From Emmonsiellopsis sp. PD_33 (taxonomy: Eukaryota; Ascomycota; Eurotiomycetes; Onygenales; Ajellomycetaceae), in contig JANTQF010000597.1 of assembly GCA_032988165.1 (NCBI GenBank), positions 1-10,623 of the forward strand: DNA of 10,623 nt, given 5' to 3'. A program made the position numbers and the translations under genes. How positions within the stretch are numbered: the first letter of the stretch is position 1; every line of letters begins with the position of its first letter. Below the pieces are notes generated by a model. The model had not been told where the DNA came from, did not search any database, and saw only the letters and a list, made by a program, of their open reading frames with translations. Below are positions 1 to 7,877 of this stretch, piece by piece.

Positions 1-345
1 TCAGCACCCCGCAACCGCAACCCCAACCGCAACACAACCACAATCGCCCAATACCACTCCACCTCCCCCGAACACGACATTGCCGATTACTCCGCCTACG
101 ACCACGCGCTCGTCCGCACCCAGCCAATCCTCCTCTTGGGCTACTCTGTTGATCCAAAGGTGTTGTCCGGCCCGACGGAGAGGAAGGAGGACTTGGTTGA
201 GACGCGGCTGGTTTGTGTGAGGGTTCAGCGGGTTGAGGGGGGGAGTAGGGGGGCGAAGGAGAGTGGGGGGAGGAAGGTGATGGGGGGGAGTTTGGTGGGG
301 ATGGTTGTTGGGTTGGGGGTGGGTGTGGGGGTGGGTTTGTGGTAG
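1..345 (+). CDS. 3' end of an unrecognised protein-coding gene (partial)
   Basis: Reading frame 1 is open from the first base to a TAG stop at 343-345, giving the last 114 residues of a protein whose start lies outside the window. The visible part begins with an Asn/Arg/Pro/Thr repeat, passes through a more ordinary stretch (DIADYSAYDHALVRTQPIL, about residues 31-49) and ends in a glycine- and valine-rich tail that is mildly hydrophobic in its last 20 residues. Codons end mostly in C up to about base 135 and mostly in G after it, which is also seen at the 3' end of the amidase gene in this window and supports real coding. I do not recognise the family. The hydrophobic tail could be a membrane or GPI-type tail, but it could equally be a by-product of the G-rich DNA. 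An intron hidden in this part is possible. Confidence 0.5.
   Translation, partial: SAPRNRNPNRNTTTIAQYHSTSPEHDIADYSAYDHALVRTQPILLLGYSVDPKVLSGPTERKEDLVETRLVCVRVQRVEGGSRGAKESGGRKVMGGSLVGMVVGLGVGVGVGLW
9..32 (+). repeat. Four tandem copies of a CCGCAA-like hexamer
   Basis: Four consecutive 6-base units (CCGCAA, CCGCAA, CCCCAA, CCGCAA) lie within the partial gene and encode alternating Arg/Pro and Asn. This is a short low-complexity coding repeat of the sort that arises by slippage. Confidence 0.5.
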
Positions 346-1083
346 GGATAGGGGATGTTTTGTTGGGGGGTGGTTTATGTTGTGATATTTTTGTGGTCTT
401 CTTTTCTTGCGGGGAGTTAGGTATGGAGGTCGTGTTTATTTCCTTGGTTAGTAAGATGCATAGTGCGTGGGCGTTCTGAGCGTTTTCTCTCTCATTTCTT
501 CCTTCATATATACACTTCCTATACGGTCGTGCATGACCTAGACTTCGCAACCCACATTCTTAGGGGTTGAAATGATTATCTCATTTCTCCTTATCCTTCC
601 CCACGAATCTTGTTATGAACTTCTATGACGCGACTAAATCCATGAGTCTGGAATCTCATATATCATTCAAGATGAAAAAAAAGCCAATATCTAGGTCCAG
701 ACAACGCACAAAACCGATATAACTACCAAAAAAAAAAAAAACCACAAGAAACAAAAAAGTTCATAAGTTGAAGGCAAACCGCACCGCACCCTCTTTACCC
801 AAAAAGTTCCCCTCCAACACACAACCCGCCCACCGATTGAATCAACTGTACGCCAATTGCAAAAAATCATATATCGTAAAGGTCATGAAAAATGTCCAAA
901 AAATACCAAAGAGGAGAAATCCATAGCCACCTGTCAACCATTGCCTCGTGAAGACCATAACAAATCGGTAAAAGAAAAACTATAAATCCCAGAGAGGAGA
1001 CTGGCTTTCTGCCTGAGCTGAGTTTGAGATGCAAATCGAGAGAAAATCTCACATTCCACACGAAGAAAAAAGGGAATCGAAAT
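346..1083. other. Tail-to-tail intergenic region
   Basis: This stretch lies between the stop of the plus-strand gene and the stop of the minus-strand DUF7514 gene, so it holds two 3' untranslated regions. It is AT-rich and contains a run of 14 A at 728-741. A 78-codon minus-strand frame at 867-1103 overlaps the end of the DUF7514 coding region in another frame and looks like translated UTR. I see no RNA gene or regulatory element that I can defend. Confidence 0.6.
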
Positions 1084-2809
1084 CTAATAAGCCCTCCTAC
1101 CATGCCTCAGCCTAACCTCCCCACTGGGGTCGAAATCAAGAGACACCCCTCCCCCATTGATCGAGGGTGGAGGAGTCACGTATCGACGCGATGTCTGGTC
1201 GATGCGGAAATACGGTATCGGTTTCCCGCCAATACTCATTGCACGAGCCCGCTCTGTGCTACTGCTGCTGCGACTGCCGCCGCTGGCACTGCCCTTCCGC
1301 CTGCTTGAGTAGGTTGGGGCAGTTTCATGATCGAGTTTGGGGACCCAGGGGCGAGTGTGACTGCTCGACCCCATCGTGGTCATTGTGGGCCGCTGGGAAC
1401 GACGCGGGCTGATGGGGGATGGAGGGGCGGAGTTGGAGTAATCTTCGTCTTCAAAGATGTTGCGGTGGAACTTCGCGCCGGGGATTTTGGGCCTGTGGGG
1501 TGACTGGGACATTCTGCGGCGTGTGGTTTCGCTGCTGTAGGATGGGCGGAGTTCTGGTGCTTTGGAGATGTGGTAGGGTGGGACGTGGTAGGAGGAGTAA
1601 AAGTCCCTCGTTTGGGTTGTTTCTGGTGGGTAATGGTCTTCTGGTAGGCGATGGCGGCGCGGGGGGGATTGATTCCATCGTTGTTTGCGGGAGTATGCAG
1701 CGTCGTGTGAATGGCGACGGGCATGCTGGGAATGGGATGGGAATAATTTGTCATGGTTGACGTCTTCATCTCTGCGTCTTTGTGGCATGGGTTGGTGCGT
1801 TGGTCCGTCAGACTCGTCCGATGACGATGAGGGTGATACATTTCGTGATCTTCTTGATGGAGTTGAAGAGCGCCCTCGGCGACTACGTCGTCGATGGGGT
1901 GAAGCTGGTCTACTTCGAGCCTTTTTTGGTTTTTCTACAGGGATAGGTTCCTCGGCCACATCTTCCTGCCTCAATTCCGGGTTTGTCGCCAGAGGGGAAG
2001 TAAATTCCGGTACAACACGTCTATGAGGACGAGTAAAGGGAGAGGGAGCATCATGAGAGCAAGTCCTCGAGGCATCTGGCCGTTGACTGGTAGTACTTCC
2101 TCGACGAGCGAAGTAGTCCAAAGATTCGTCTGTGGAACCATCGAGAGAGTGGAAACCTGCCTTGGAATTTGCCGTGAAACGATCAGATGGGCCAGCACTA
2201 TGCGAAGAGTTATTGTGCTTTCTTGCATCTTTCTCTAATTTCTGGCTGACGGTCTCATGCCACTTCACCATTTCTGGATCGGGGTCTGTAGGGAACGCAT
2301 CTCTGGGTATAACCTTTGGAAATACACCGCCGCCAGAGGGATTGACAATATCAAATTTCTTCACAGCATTCTGGAGAAAGCTCACGTGTTCGCTGGGGCA
2401 CAGCAGGAGCTGGATTGTTTGCCAGCGAACGAAGCCATGGGGACGTAAGGCGGGTATAGATGGCGGTCTAAAAGGGTCTGATGTTGGCTGGAGGGTGTGG
2501 AAACACCCTAATGATTGGTAGATAAAAGAGAGGGAGGAGCGAGGAGTATGTAGGAAGACGCCGTCGTAATTCCCTCCGACTGCGCGGTAGAATCTAGCGA
2601 GGTTCTCGGGAGTCAGATCTTCGGTACCGGACTGTTCGAGGTCTGCCTGTTGGGGAAACGGTTAGCACGCCCTACAGCAAAACCAGAGGTTGCCTTACTA
2701 TCAATTTCGCGATGCCCAAACACAGCTGTTCAAGTAGAGGAGTGGCGCTCTTGTCTGCTCTGATCAAGCAGCCCCAGTAGTTACCGGCCGGGCTTTGCGG
2801 GGAAGACAT
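1084..2809 (-). CDS. DUF7514 domain protein with a Ser/Arg/Pro-rich disordered tail
   Basis: Model: complement(join(1084..2646, 2699..2809)), 557 residues. The 52-base intron has a GTAAGG donor, a CTAAC branch site and a CAG acceptor, and the frame is continuous across it. The start at 2809 is the first ATG of the open frame and lies 56 bases downstream of a TATATATA element. Residues about 10-160 read as the fungal DUF7514 domain: it opens with YWGCLIRADKSATPLLEQL, continues with LTPENLARFYRAVGGNYDG and reaches KKFDIVNP at about residues 133-140, followed by FPKVIPRDAFP. The remaining ~400 residues are low complexity and probably disordered, with an Arg/Ser patch at about 279-319 that resembles SR-type tails. 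DUF7514 has no established function, and such proteins are common and variable in Eurotiomycetes. The SR patch could suggest RNA or kinase contacts, but that is inference. No signal peptide or membrane segment is visible. The C-terminus is Gly/Arg-rich and ends RRAY. Confidence 0.8.
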
Positions 2810-2864
2810 GCTGCCGCGGGTTGCTGGCGTTGATGTTTAGAATGGAGGGGGCACAGTGAGCCCA

Positions 2865-2872
2865 TATATATA
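2865..2872 (-). promoter_or_regulatory. TATA-like element of the DUF7514 gene
   Basis: TATATATA lies 56 bases upstream of the ATG on the minus strand. That spacing would allow a leader of about 25 bases. This is a sequence match only. Confidence 0.4.
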
Positions 2873-3802
2873 CCATGAGCAGTGGTAGTAATGTCTTTGG
2901 CGCTGGATCCAGAGGCGCCCCAGTTAGTTATGGTACTTAGGCAGATAGGTGAGATTGGGCGTTTAGTTCTGTGATGGGTGGGGAGAGGCCGTTTGCGTGG
3001 TGGCACATGGGGACATTGTCATTGTAATGGCGAGGAAGACAGCGGCATGGACTCCATCCCCAACACCGTAGAGCGTGAACTGCCGCTGGAGAATGCGGGA
3101 GGGAGCTGAGTCCTCGCAGTCCCTTATGCAGGGAGATGAGATGTTGTCGGGCTGGTTCCTGGGGTTGATTGGAGTAACGTGGAGATATATTACCAGTCCC
3201 GTCATCCACGTCACAGTATGTATCATACCGCCGATACGCTGCCTAATCCAACGTCATCGCTGCCCTTCCGCCCAACAAACGGCGCAGTACAAAATACAAT
3301 ACAGTCCCGTACATACGCCAATACACCGCCAACTGTCTCCGCACCGCAGTCATGCTGTTTGGTCAGATGTGAGGGTCACCATTCAGCCAGAAATCCTGAA
3401 TCTGTACGGGGCATCGCCAGCAATGATGGCATAAGACAGCGTCTGAACAGCTGAACTGGGTTCATCCCGCGCCGTCTAAGTTAGCTCCCGTTTTCTCACC
3501 GTGGATGCTTGGAATCTAAAGTCACGGGACTGGGTGGCGAGGTTCCTACGAGGGACAGGATGCTGAGCCCGATCAGGTACGGGGGCGGATAACAGGCGTG
3601 GGATACCCACAATCCGCATTCTGACGACATGGGGAGTGATCCCTGATCCCTCCAAGCCACGAGCTGCGCTGATGAGTCAATATCAATGCCATTTAAAGGA
3701 GCCACAATATGGGAAACCGGATGAGCACTTGTAGAAGTAGTTCAACGTGATATAAATCAGCTAAAACGCGTGGTTATTGTACAACAAACAGAAAACCGAT
3801 GT

Positions 3803-3808
3803 TTTATT
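3803..3808 (-). terminator. AATAAA polyadenylation signal for the U2AF gene
   Basis: A perfect AATAAA on the minus strand, in an AT-rich context, lies about 168 bases downstream of the U2AF stop codon. This is a reasonable position for 3' end formation in a fungal gene, although AATAAA is not strictly required in fungi. Confidence 0.4.
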
Positions 3809-3975
3809 CAAATACAAGTCACATTCGCATTGCGCCCACCCATAACGCCTAACTCAGAAAGCACGAAATCCCGATAGTTGCCCGCCCGAACCCGAGCACT
3901 CTGGCGCAAGCCGGACTTATTTCGAGCCACAGCAGCATTGTATAGTCCACCGCACAGCTCGATCGAAGCTATATC

Positions 3976-4738
3976 TCAATATCTCTTCCTAGTCGGTTCC
4001 GGGCTTGCGCTACCGGTGACGCTCCGTTCGTCCCGTCCTCTCATCTTCAACCACTTCTTCGTCGATAGCTCCAGCTCTCTCTCTAGCTCCGGGCTGGGTT
4101 CCTTCCTGTGTATGAAATTGCAAAAGCCCCCGCGAACACATCCTTCCCCACTATTCAGTCGACAACACGCTTCTCGGAAATCTGTAACGGGGGATAATTC
4201 GCAGTATATGGGTCGCGCAGCATACCACCGCGAATTCAATGCGTCGCAGGCTTGCTGTGCCGAGTCTTCGTATTTGAATCGCGCATACACGTTGCCGATA
4301 AGATCTGATCACAGAGCGTTGGTTAGCACAGACATATACACAAAGCGGCTGCTCGCAAAAAGGCAAATAGCTACACTTACGGTCATTATTGTTGTCGCAC
4401 ACAACTACCTCCTCGATTTCCCCGTACTTGCACATCTCGCACCAGAAATCCTCATAAAAGGCATCGAAATGGTTTTGCAATTGGCTGGGGTTCATCTTGT
4501 TCTTCTGGTCGTATGCTGGGTTCTGGTACAGATTTGGCAGGAGGATCGTCTGGGAATATGAGGGCTTGACATGTTTTCGCGAGCAGCGGTCGCCGTGTCG
4601 GCAGGCACCGATTTTGTAATAGAAGGAGCAGTTGACCTTTCAACAGTGTTAGCTTGAGCTTGAGTGGTGCGCGCATGTTGGAGACCTTCTTACCTTGTCC
4701 TGCTCTGTTCCGAAGATGGACGCGAGATAGTTCGCCAT
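3976..4738 (-). CDS. U2AF1: U2AF small subunit (U2AF35-type splicing factor)
   Basis: Model: complement(join(3976..4304, 4381..4636, 4694..4738)), 209 residues. Both introns (57 and 76 bases) have GTAAG donors, CTAAC branch sites and AG acceptors. The protein starts MANYLASIFGTEQDKVNCSF, almost identical to animal U2AF1. Domains in order: CCCH zinc finger 1 (C18, C27, C33, H37), a U2AF-homology RRM (about 45-140) with the motif R126-W127-Y128 where the human protein has RWF, and zinc finger 2 (C148, C156, C162, H166) in the signature SPVTDFREACC...GGFCNF. The tail is short (WLKMRGRDERS...) with no long RS domain, as in other ascomycetes. The family is nuclear, pairs with the large U2AF subunit and reads the AG of the 3' splice site in early spliceosome assembly. 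The human serine-34 hotspot is also Ser here, while the position matching human Gln157 is Leu150 by my alignment. It stands alone, with no operon-like partner. Confidence 0.96.
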
Positions 4739-5256
4739 GGTTATGGTTTGTGTGAGAAGAATCGGAAATATTCAAAGTGATCGATTCGAGCACGTTAAAG
4801 GTATTCTTCTAAGCCTGGAGAAAGAGCTCGGGGTTGATATCAGACGTGGAGATACCACAGGAGAGCTGGAGATGGTCAAATTTGGACATCTTGCCATCCT
4901 TGCTTACTAAGCGATACGCTAACCGTGTTTGGTTAGTGACGGTATTTTCTAGAACCCTCCGCCCGCTCGAACCTCAACCTCATCGCATTTACTATGGCAG
5001 ACTGAGTTATGAATGTTATTTTTTGACAAATATGTTGCATTTTGGTACATTCTTCGTTCTATTGAATCCTTCCTATCAATACCCCCCTGATTTATCAATC
5101 TATCACGTCTATAATCTACCCATCATTGCCGCCCGCAACCTAAACCATGCAACCTTCACTGACCCATCAAATTGCCTGATCAACTGGAAGATTGGATACG
5201 GCATCCTGCAGTTTGTGGAGGCCTCTCGCATCCAATGCCGTGGACATATCATGAAT
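4739..5256. other. Promoter and leader of the U2AF gene, plus the 3' region of the next gene
   Basis: This lies between the U2AF start and the stop of the DUF4185-like gene, both on the minus strand. The ~200 bases next to the U2AF ATG carry two minus-strand upstream ORFs. The part near 4960-5250 is AT-rich and is probably the 3' untranslated region of the DUF4185-like gene. I see no clear TATA box for U2AF, which would suit a constitutive gene. A plus-strand frame at 4834-5280 lacks an early ATG and is probably chance. Confidence 0.5.
4772..4897 (-). other. Possible upstream ORF (41 codons) in the U2AF leader
   Basis: An ATG at 4897 opens a frame of 41 codons on the minus strand that ends in TGA at 4774-4772, about 33 bases before the U2AF ATG. 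A second ATG at 4889, in another frame, opens a 26-codon frame. If transcription starts above 4900, ribosomes would meet these first and translation of the splicing factor would be reduced or conditional. Whether the transcript extends this far cannot be read from sequence. Confidence 0.3.
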
Positions 5257-6884
5257 TCACTTGCTATCCTTCTTTCGTGACCATGGGAACTTACGCGCTT
5301 TCTTCATTGGCGATTTAGTCTCCTCCGCAGCCCGAGCTCTGGTTTGCTCATCAGTAATTCCCTTCGCTTGACGAGCCCAGACCGCCACCTGTTTGCATAT
5401 CTCAAGCGCAGCCTCATCAACTATCTCGGCTGTTTTCCCAACTAGTCTTACGGAGACCTTCATAAACCATGTCGAGGCATCTATCTCGTCTGGGTTTCCG
5501 TTAATTCGACTCTCCTTATGTTCAGTAAGGGTACTTACAGTACACGCCCCTGGAATCTGTAATATCAACGAGCTCGGGTCGGATCTTTATGAGTTTCGAC
5601 ATGCTTCCTGCATACAATATATTTAGCACTGCTCCACCCCGAAATTTGGGCTGGAAACTTACCGTCAACATCCTGGAACGAAATGTCTTTCCAAAATGCC
5701 CCTTGGTGGACTAAAACCATGTTAGCATCTCTTTGATTTCAGCAATGCGTAACGGACTTACGCATTTGGAATTGCACTCTGGCCCCCGTGATACCCCCTT
5801 GGTCTTTCTCGCTCCAGGTTAGGAGAACCTGGCCAACACGCTCGTTGAACGCCCATGGATGATAATAGATGCAATCTGTGCCTGCTTCAACGGGTAGCAA
5901 TTTTCGTCCGTCAGAGTTGTGGGTTATTTGGGTCATTTTAAAAGGACCCTGCGGAGCACTTGCTGCACCCATCATGACCTGGCAACCTTCTTTCCCGCTG
6001 TTTCCCAGGAATACCCATTGGTAGTTATGGCCAAAAAGGCGGCTAGGAAATATCATCCCTTGGTCGTATTCTTGGTCGTATCCTGTCATCAGTGGCGTCG
6101 CTATTCTGACATCTGCGGTGAACCTATACCCGTCCCAGTATCGATAATGCTCACGTTCCAACGCACGATTCACTGGAACCTTGGCAAGGTATATGTCTGC
6201 GAACATCTTGCCCCATAGGTAATACCATCCGTCATGGCTTGTGGCGCAAAAGGTACCAAATGCTGGTTGAGCCTGCCGAAAGAGAAGGGAGCCTTCCTCA
6301 GCTCGCTCGGCGACAAGCTTCCCTGTCGTTCGATCCACCGAGACTGCTGCCACTCCAGTTCCCTGATAAATGTCCCATGTGGTGAATTCGTCCTTTTGGC
6401 GTAGCGTCTTCCGAAACCAGACATGTCCTTTGCCGCTCCCATCTACTCCCTCGCAAAGACCGCCTTGCACCGACAGAATAACTTTTGTGTTGCCTTTTCG
6501 TTCCAGTTCCTTTTCGCTTTCCGTCAACTCAAGGAAAGGATTGATTTGTCCGTTTGGTTCGATCGAAACATATGTACTATGGGTTGGATTCTCTTCTGGG
6601 TCGGGGACTCTAGCCGCAGCGTTGAATGACGTCGTCAGTTCAGCGTTACCGTCGCCCGTACGGGCAATGCGTTCGAATATATGGTACGGCGATCCTCCAA
6701 ACGTAGATGAGTACCCCGATGTCCCCGGATGGTTTGTTTTGTCCTGGTCTGATAAGGTGCCTAGGATCCTGACATCCTCGACCTTGGGAGGGAAGATTGC
6801 TCGGTACTCCTCTTTGCCGGAGGTCAACATGAGCTTGCCGCATTCTGTGTGAAAGCTGGCGAGGGAGGGGGTCGCGTTCCCCAT
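5257..6884 (-). CDS. DUF4185-like beta-propeller protein with helical C-terminal extension
   Basis: Model: complement(join(5257..5489, 5539..5607, 5663..5710, 5762..6884)), 490 residues. The introns are 49, 55 and 51 bases, all GT-AG with GTAAGT-type donors and phases that match. Residues about 35-375 have the repeating aromatic and glycine-rich strands of a five-bladed propeller and read most like DUF4185: VRILGTLSDQDK near 38, GYSSTFGG near 57, SHDGWYYLWGKMFADIYLAK (216-235), HYRYWDGYRF (246-255) and a blade closing in QVLLTWSEKD (352-361). DUF4185 has no proven activity; it resembles five-bladed glycosidase folds, so sugar binding is only a guess. The C-terminal ~100 residues, from two tiny exons and a last exon, form a probable helix (AEIVDEAALEICKQVAVWAR) and a Lys/Arg-rich end. 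No signal peptide is seen. The frame stays open to an ATG at 7130, which would add 82 residues. I prefer 6884 because GC at third codon positions jumps there, the context is strong (A at -3, G at +4) and a TATATATAA lies about 155 bases upstream. Confidence 0.65.
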
Positions 6885-7038
6885 TGTCGGTAGTTGGGAA
6901 GCTCGACTCACCACTCTCAAGGAACCGTGGTAGTTTTGCTTGATGTTTTGAACGAGTTTATTAACGATAGTCGAGTTTGGGTTAGATTTGGAAAGGTAAG
7001 TGAGTTCAGGGGCCACCGACTGTTGCTGATTGAGTAGA

Positions 7039-7047
7039 TTATATATA
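7039..7047 (-). promoter_or_regulatory. TATATATAA element upstream of the 6884 start
   Basis: A strong TATA match on the minus strand lies about 155 bases upstream of the ATG at 6884 but downstream of the alternative ATG at 7130. If it is the functional TATA box, only the shorter protein can be made from that transcript. Confidence 0.35.
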
Positions 7048-7215
7048 CTTCTACAGCCTCTGCGCATTCCTTGTATCTGTTCACATCTTGTTTGATCAGG
7101 GATCTGTAGAATGAATGGAGTTTGTACCATTTTGCTCTCTTTCAAGTCTTTACCAGTGGATTTATCGACGCAGTAAGAAATCCACCTGCCCTGGTGAAAG
7201 AGGGCTTTTGAGGTC

Positions 7216-7224
7216 TATATATAT
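7216..7224 (-). promoter_or_regulatory. Second TATA-like element, upstream of the 7130 alternative start
   Basis: An alternating TA run on the minus strand lies about 86 bases upstream of the ATG at 7130. It would suit a transcript coding for the longer form of the DUF4185-like protein. Confidence 0.3.
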
Positions 7225-7687
7225 CACCCTTCGCTTTAATATAGATACTTTGTTGTCTGAGCTGACGGGCATTGTTGAGCCAGAATTGAGTTATTGTTCA
7301 AACCCGTGGCTGATCCTGTGTCAATGAAGTGATACTCAGAACCGTTCATTGAAATGTTCATATCACTGATTGCGGATGTTATACATGTAGACCCCTGACG
7401 TTGAACCAAGCATGTAAGCAGTGACATCTCCAAGGGCAATATCTTACTCTCCACCATATAGTTAACCACAAGGTTGATGCTCGGCTATCAATGCGTAGAG
7501 ACGGCAGTCGAGCACCGAACCTTGGCGGATCAAGTGGTCCAACCGCCAGGAACACGAAACACCACGCGGGAACAAGGTATCTCCAAGTACTCCCTGGACG
7601 GCTAGAGTGTGTTCCTGGAGCTGGATACAGGAAGATACAGCGCCGTCGCGTGGAGAAAGCCGATGTGCAGTGCGGCTATCTGGTCGT

Positions 7688-7698
7688 CGGCATAACCG
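7688..7698. promoter_or_regulatory. CGG-N5-CCG palindrome (possible Zn2Cys6 regulator site)
   Basis: TCGG and CCGA are arranged as an inverted repeat around a 5-base spacer (7687-7699 with the flanking bases). Inverted CGG triplets are the usual target of fungal Zn2Cys6 regulators; UaY of Aspergillus, for example, uses the same half-sites with a 6-base spacer. It lies about 75 bases upstream of the amidase TATA box, a suitable place for an activator. Binding is inference. Confidence 0.35.
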
Positions 7699-7705
7699 AA
7701 GTCTT

Positions 7706-7732
7706 GGCCGGCTTATCTCCAGCTGGCCGGCT
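7706..7732. repeat. Direct repeat GGCCGGCT flanking a GATA motif
   Basis: Perfect copies of GGCCGGCT lie at 7706-7713 and 7725-7732, 19 bases apart, with a reverse-strand GATA motif (TTATCT) at 7713-7718 between them. It sits just upstream of the amidase TATA box. Confidence 0.4.
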
Positions 7733-7770
7733 CCATTGCTAGCTACAAATAGCTCCTGCTCTCCACACCG

Positions 7771-7778
7771 TATAAATA
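7771..7778 (+). promoter_or_regulatory. TATAAATA box of the amidase gene
   Basis: A near-consensus TATA box lies about 107 bases upstream of the ATG and is followed by a C/T-rich leader, a typical layout for a regulated fungal promoter. Transcription would be expected to start near 7800-7810. Confidence 0.6.
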
Positions 7779-7877
7779 AACCTCATCTCCCCCATTGTTC
7801 TTCTTCTCTGCCTTGTTGATAGACATCTCTATCTTTATCTACCCTATATACCGGTCAATCCCTCCTCCACCGCAGCC

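Larger units (their letters stand above)
2810..3975. other. Long gap between two tandem minus-strand genes
   Basis: This 1.17-kb stretch separates the start of the DUF7514 gene from the stop of the U2AF gene. The part near 2810-2900 should be the DUF7514 promoter, and about 3735-3975 should be the U2AF 3' untranslated region. In between, frames of 80-119 codons occur on both strands and overlap each other (for example 3075-3434 plus, 2937-3209 minus). None has a recognisable domain, a good ATG context or paired splice sites, so I do not call a gene. A noncoding transcript cannot be excluded. Confidence 0.55.
6885..7877. other. Divergent promoter region between the DUF4185-like gene and the amidase
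   Basis: The two genes start head to head here, so this stretch holds both promoters. It contains TATA elements for each direction, several GATA motifs, a CGG/CCG palindrome and a short direct repeat on the amidase side, and two interleaved inverted repeats near 7321-7367. A minus-strand frame at 7236-7469 has no ATG-led upstream part that I can support, so I leave it uncalled. Confidence 0.55.

Noticed and set aside
867..1103. Minus-strand frame of 78 codons after the DUF7514 gene
   Set aside because: It overlaps the DUF7514 coding end in another frame and looks like translated 3' untranslated sequence; no splice pair joins it to the gene.
1380..1841. Second minus-strand frame of 153 codons inside the DUF7514 gene
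   Set aside because: It is a shadow of the low-complexity Ser/Arg/Pro coding region in another frame.
3075..3454. Overlapping plus-strand frames of 119 and 91 codons, with minus-strand frames over part of them
   Set aside because: No domain, no codon bias like the neighbours and no paired splice sites; several strands and frames are open at once, which suggests chance.
3451..3475. GGGTTCATCCC, like a tRNA T-loop
   Set aside because: No A box, anticodon stem or acceptor stem lies at the proper distance on either side.
3668..3720. CTGATGAG followed by a GAAA, like the core of a hammerhead ribozyme
   Set aside because: The sequence between the two core parts does not form a stem II, and no stems I and III with a cleavage site can be drawn.
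4834..5280. Plus-strand frame of 148 codons
   Set aside because: It begins at TTG with no early ATG, has no domain, and overlaps the U2AF leader and the last exon of the DUF4185-like gene.
5257..5300. A further intron near the end of the DUF4185-like gene (GTAAGT donor at about 5295)
   Set aside because: The only nearby acceptor would give an intron of about 31 bases, shorter than any other intron here, and the frame reads through to a stop without it.
6867..6884. MGNATPS as an N-myristoylation signal on the DUF4185-like protein
   Set aside because: The sixth residue is Pro where the usual pattern needs a small residue such as Ser or Thr, so the match fails.
7236..7469. Minus-strand frame with a possible 53-base GT-AG intron, like a small secreted protein
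   Set aside because: It starts at GTG with an in-frame stop just upstream, the intron lacks a good branch site, and no family is recognisable.
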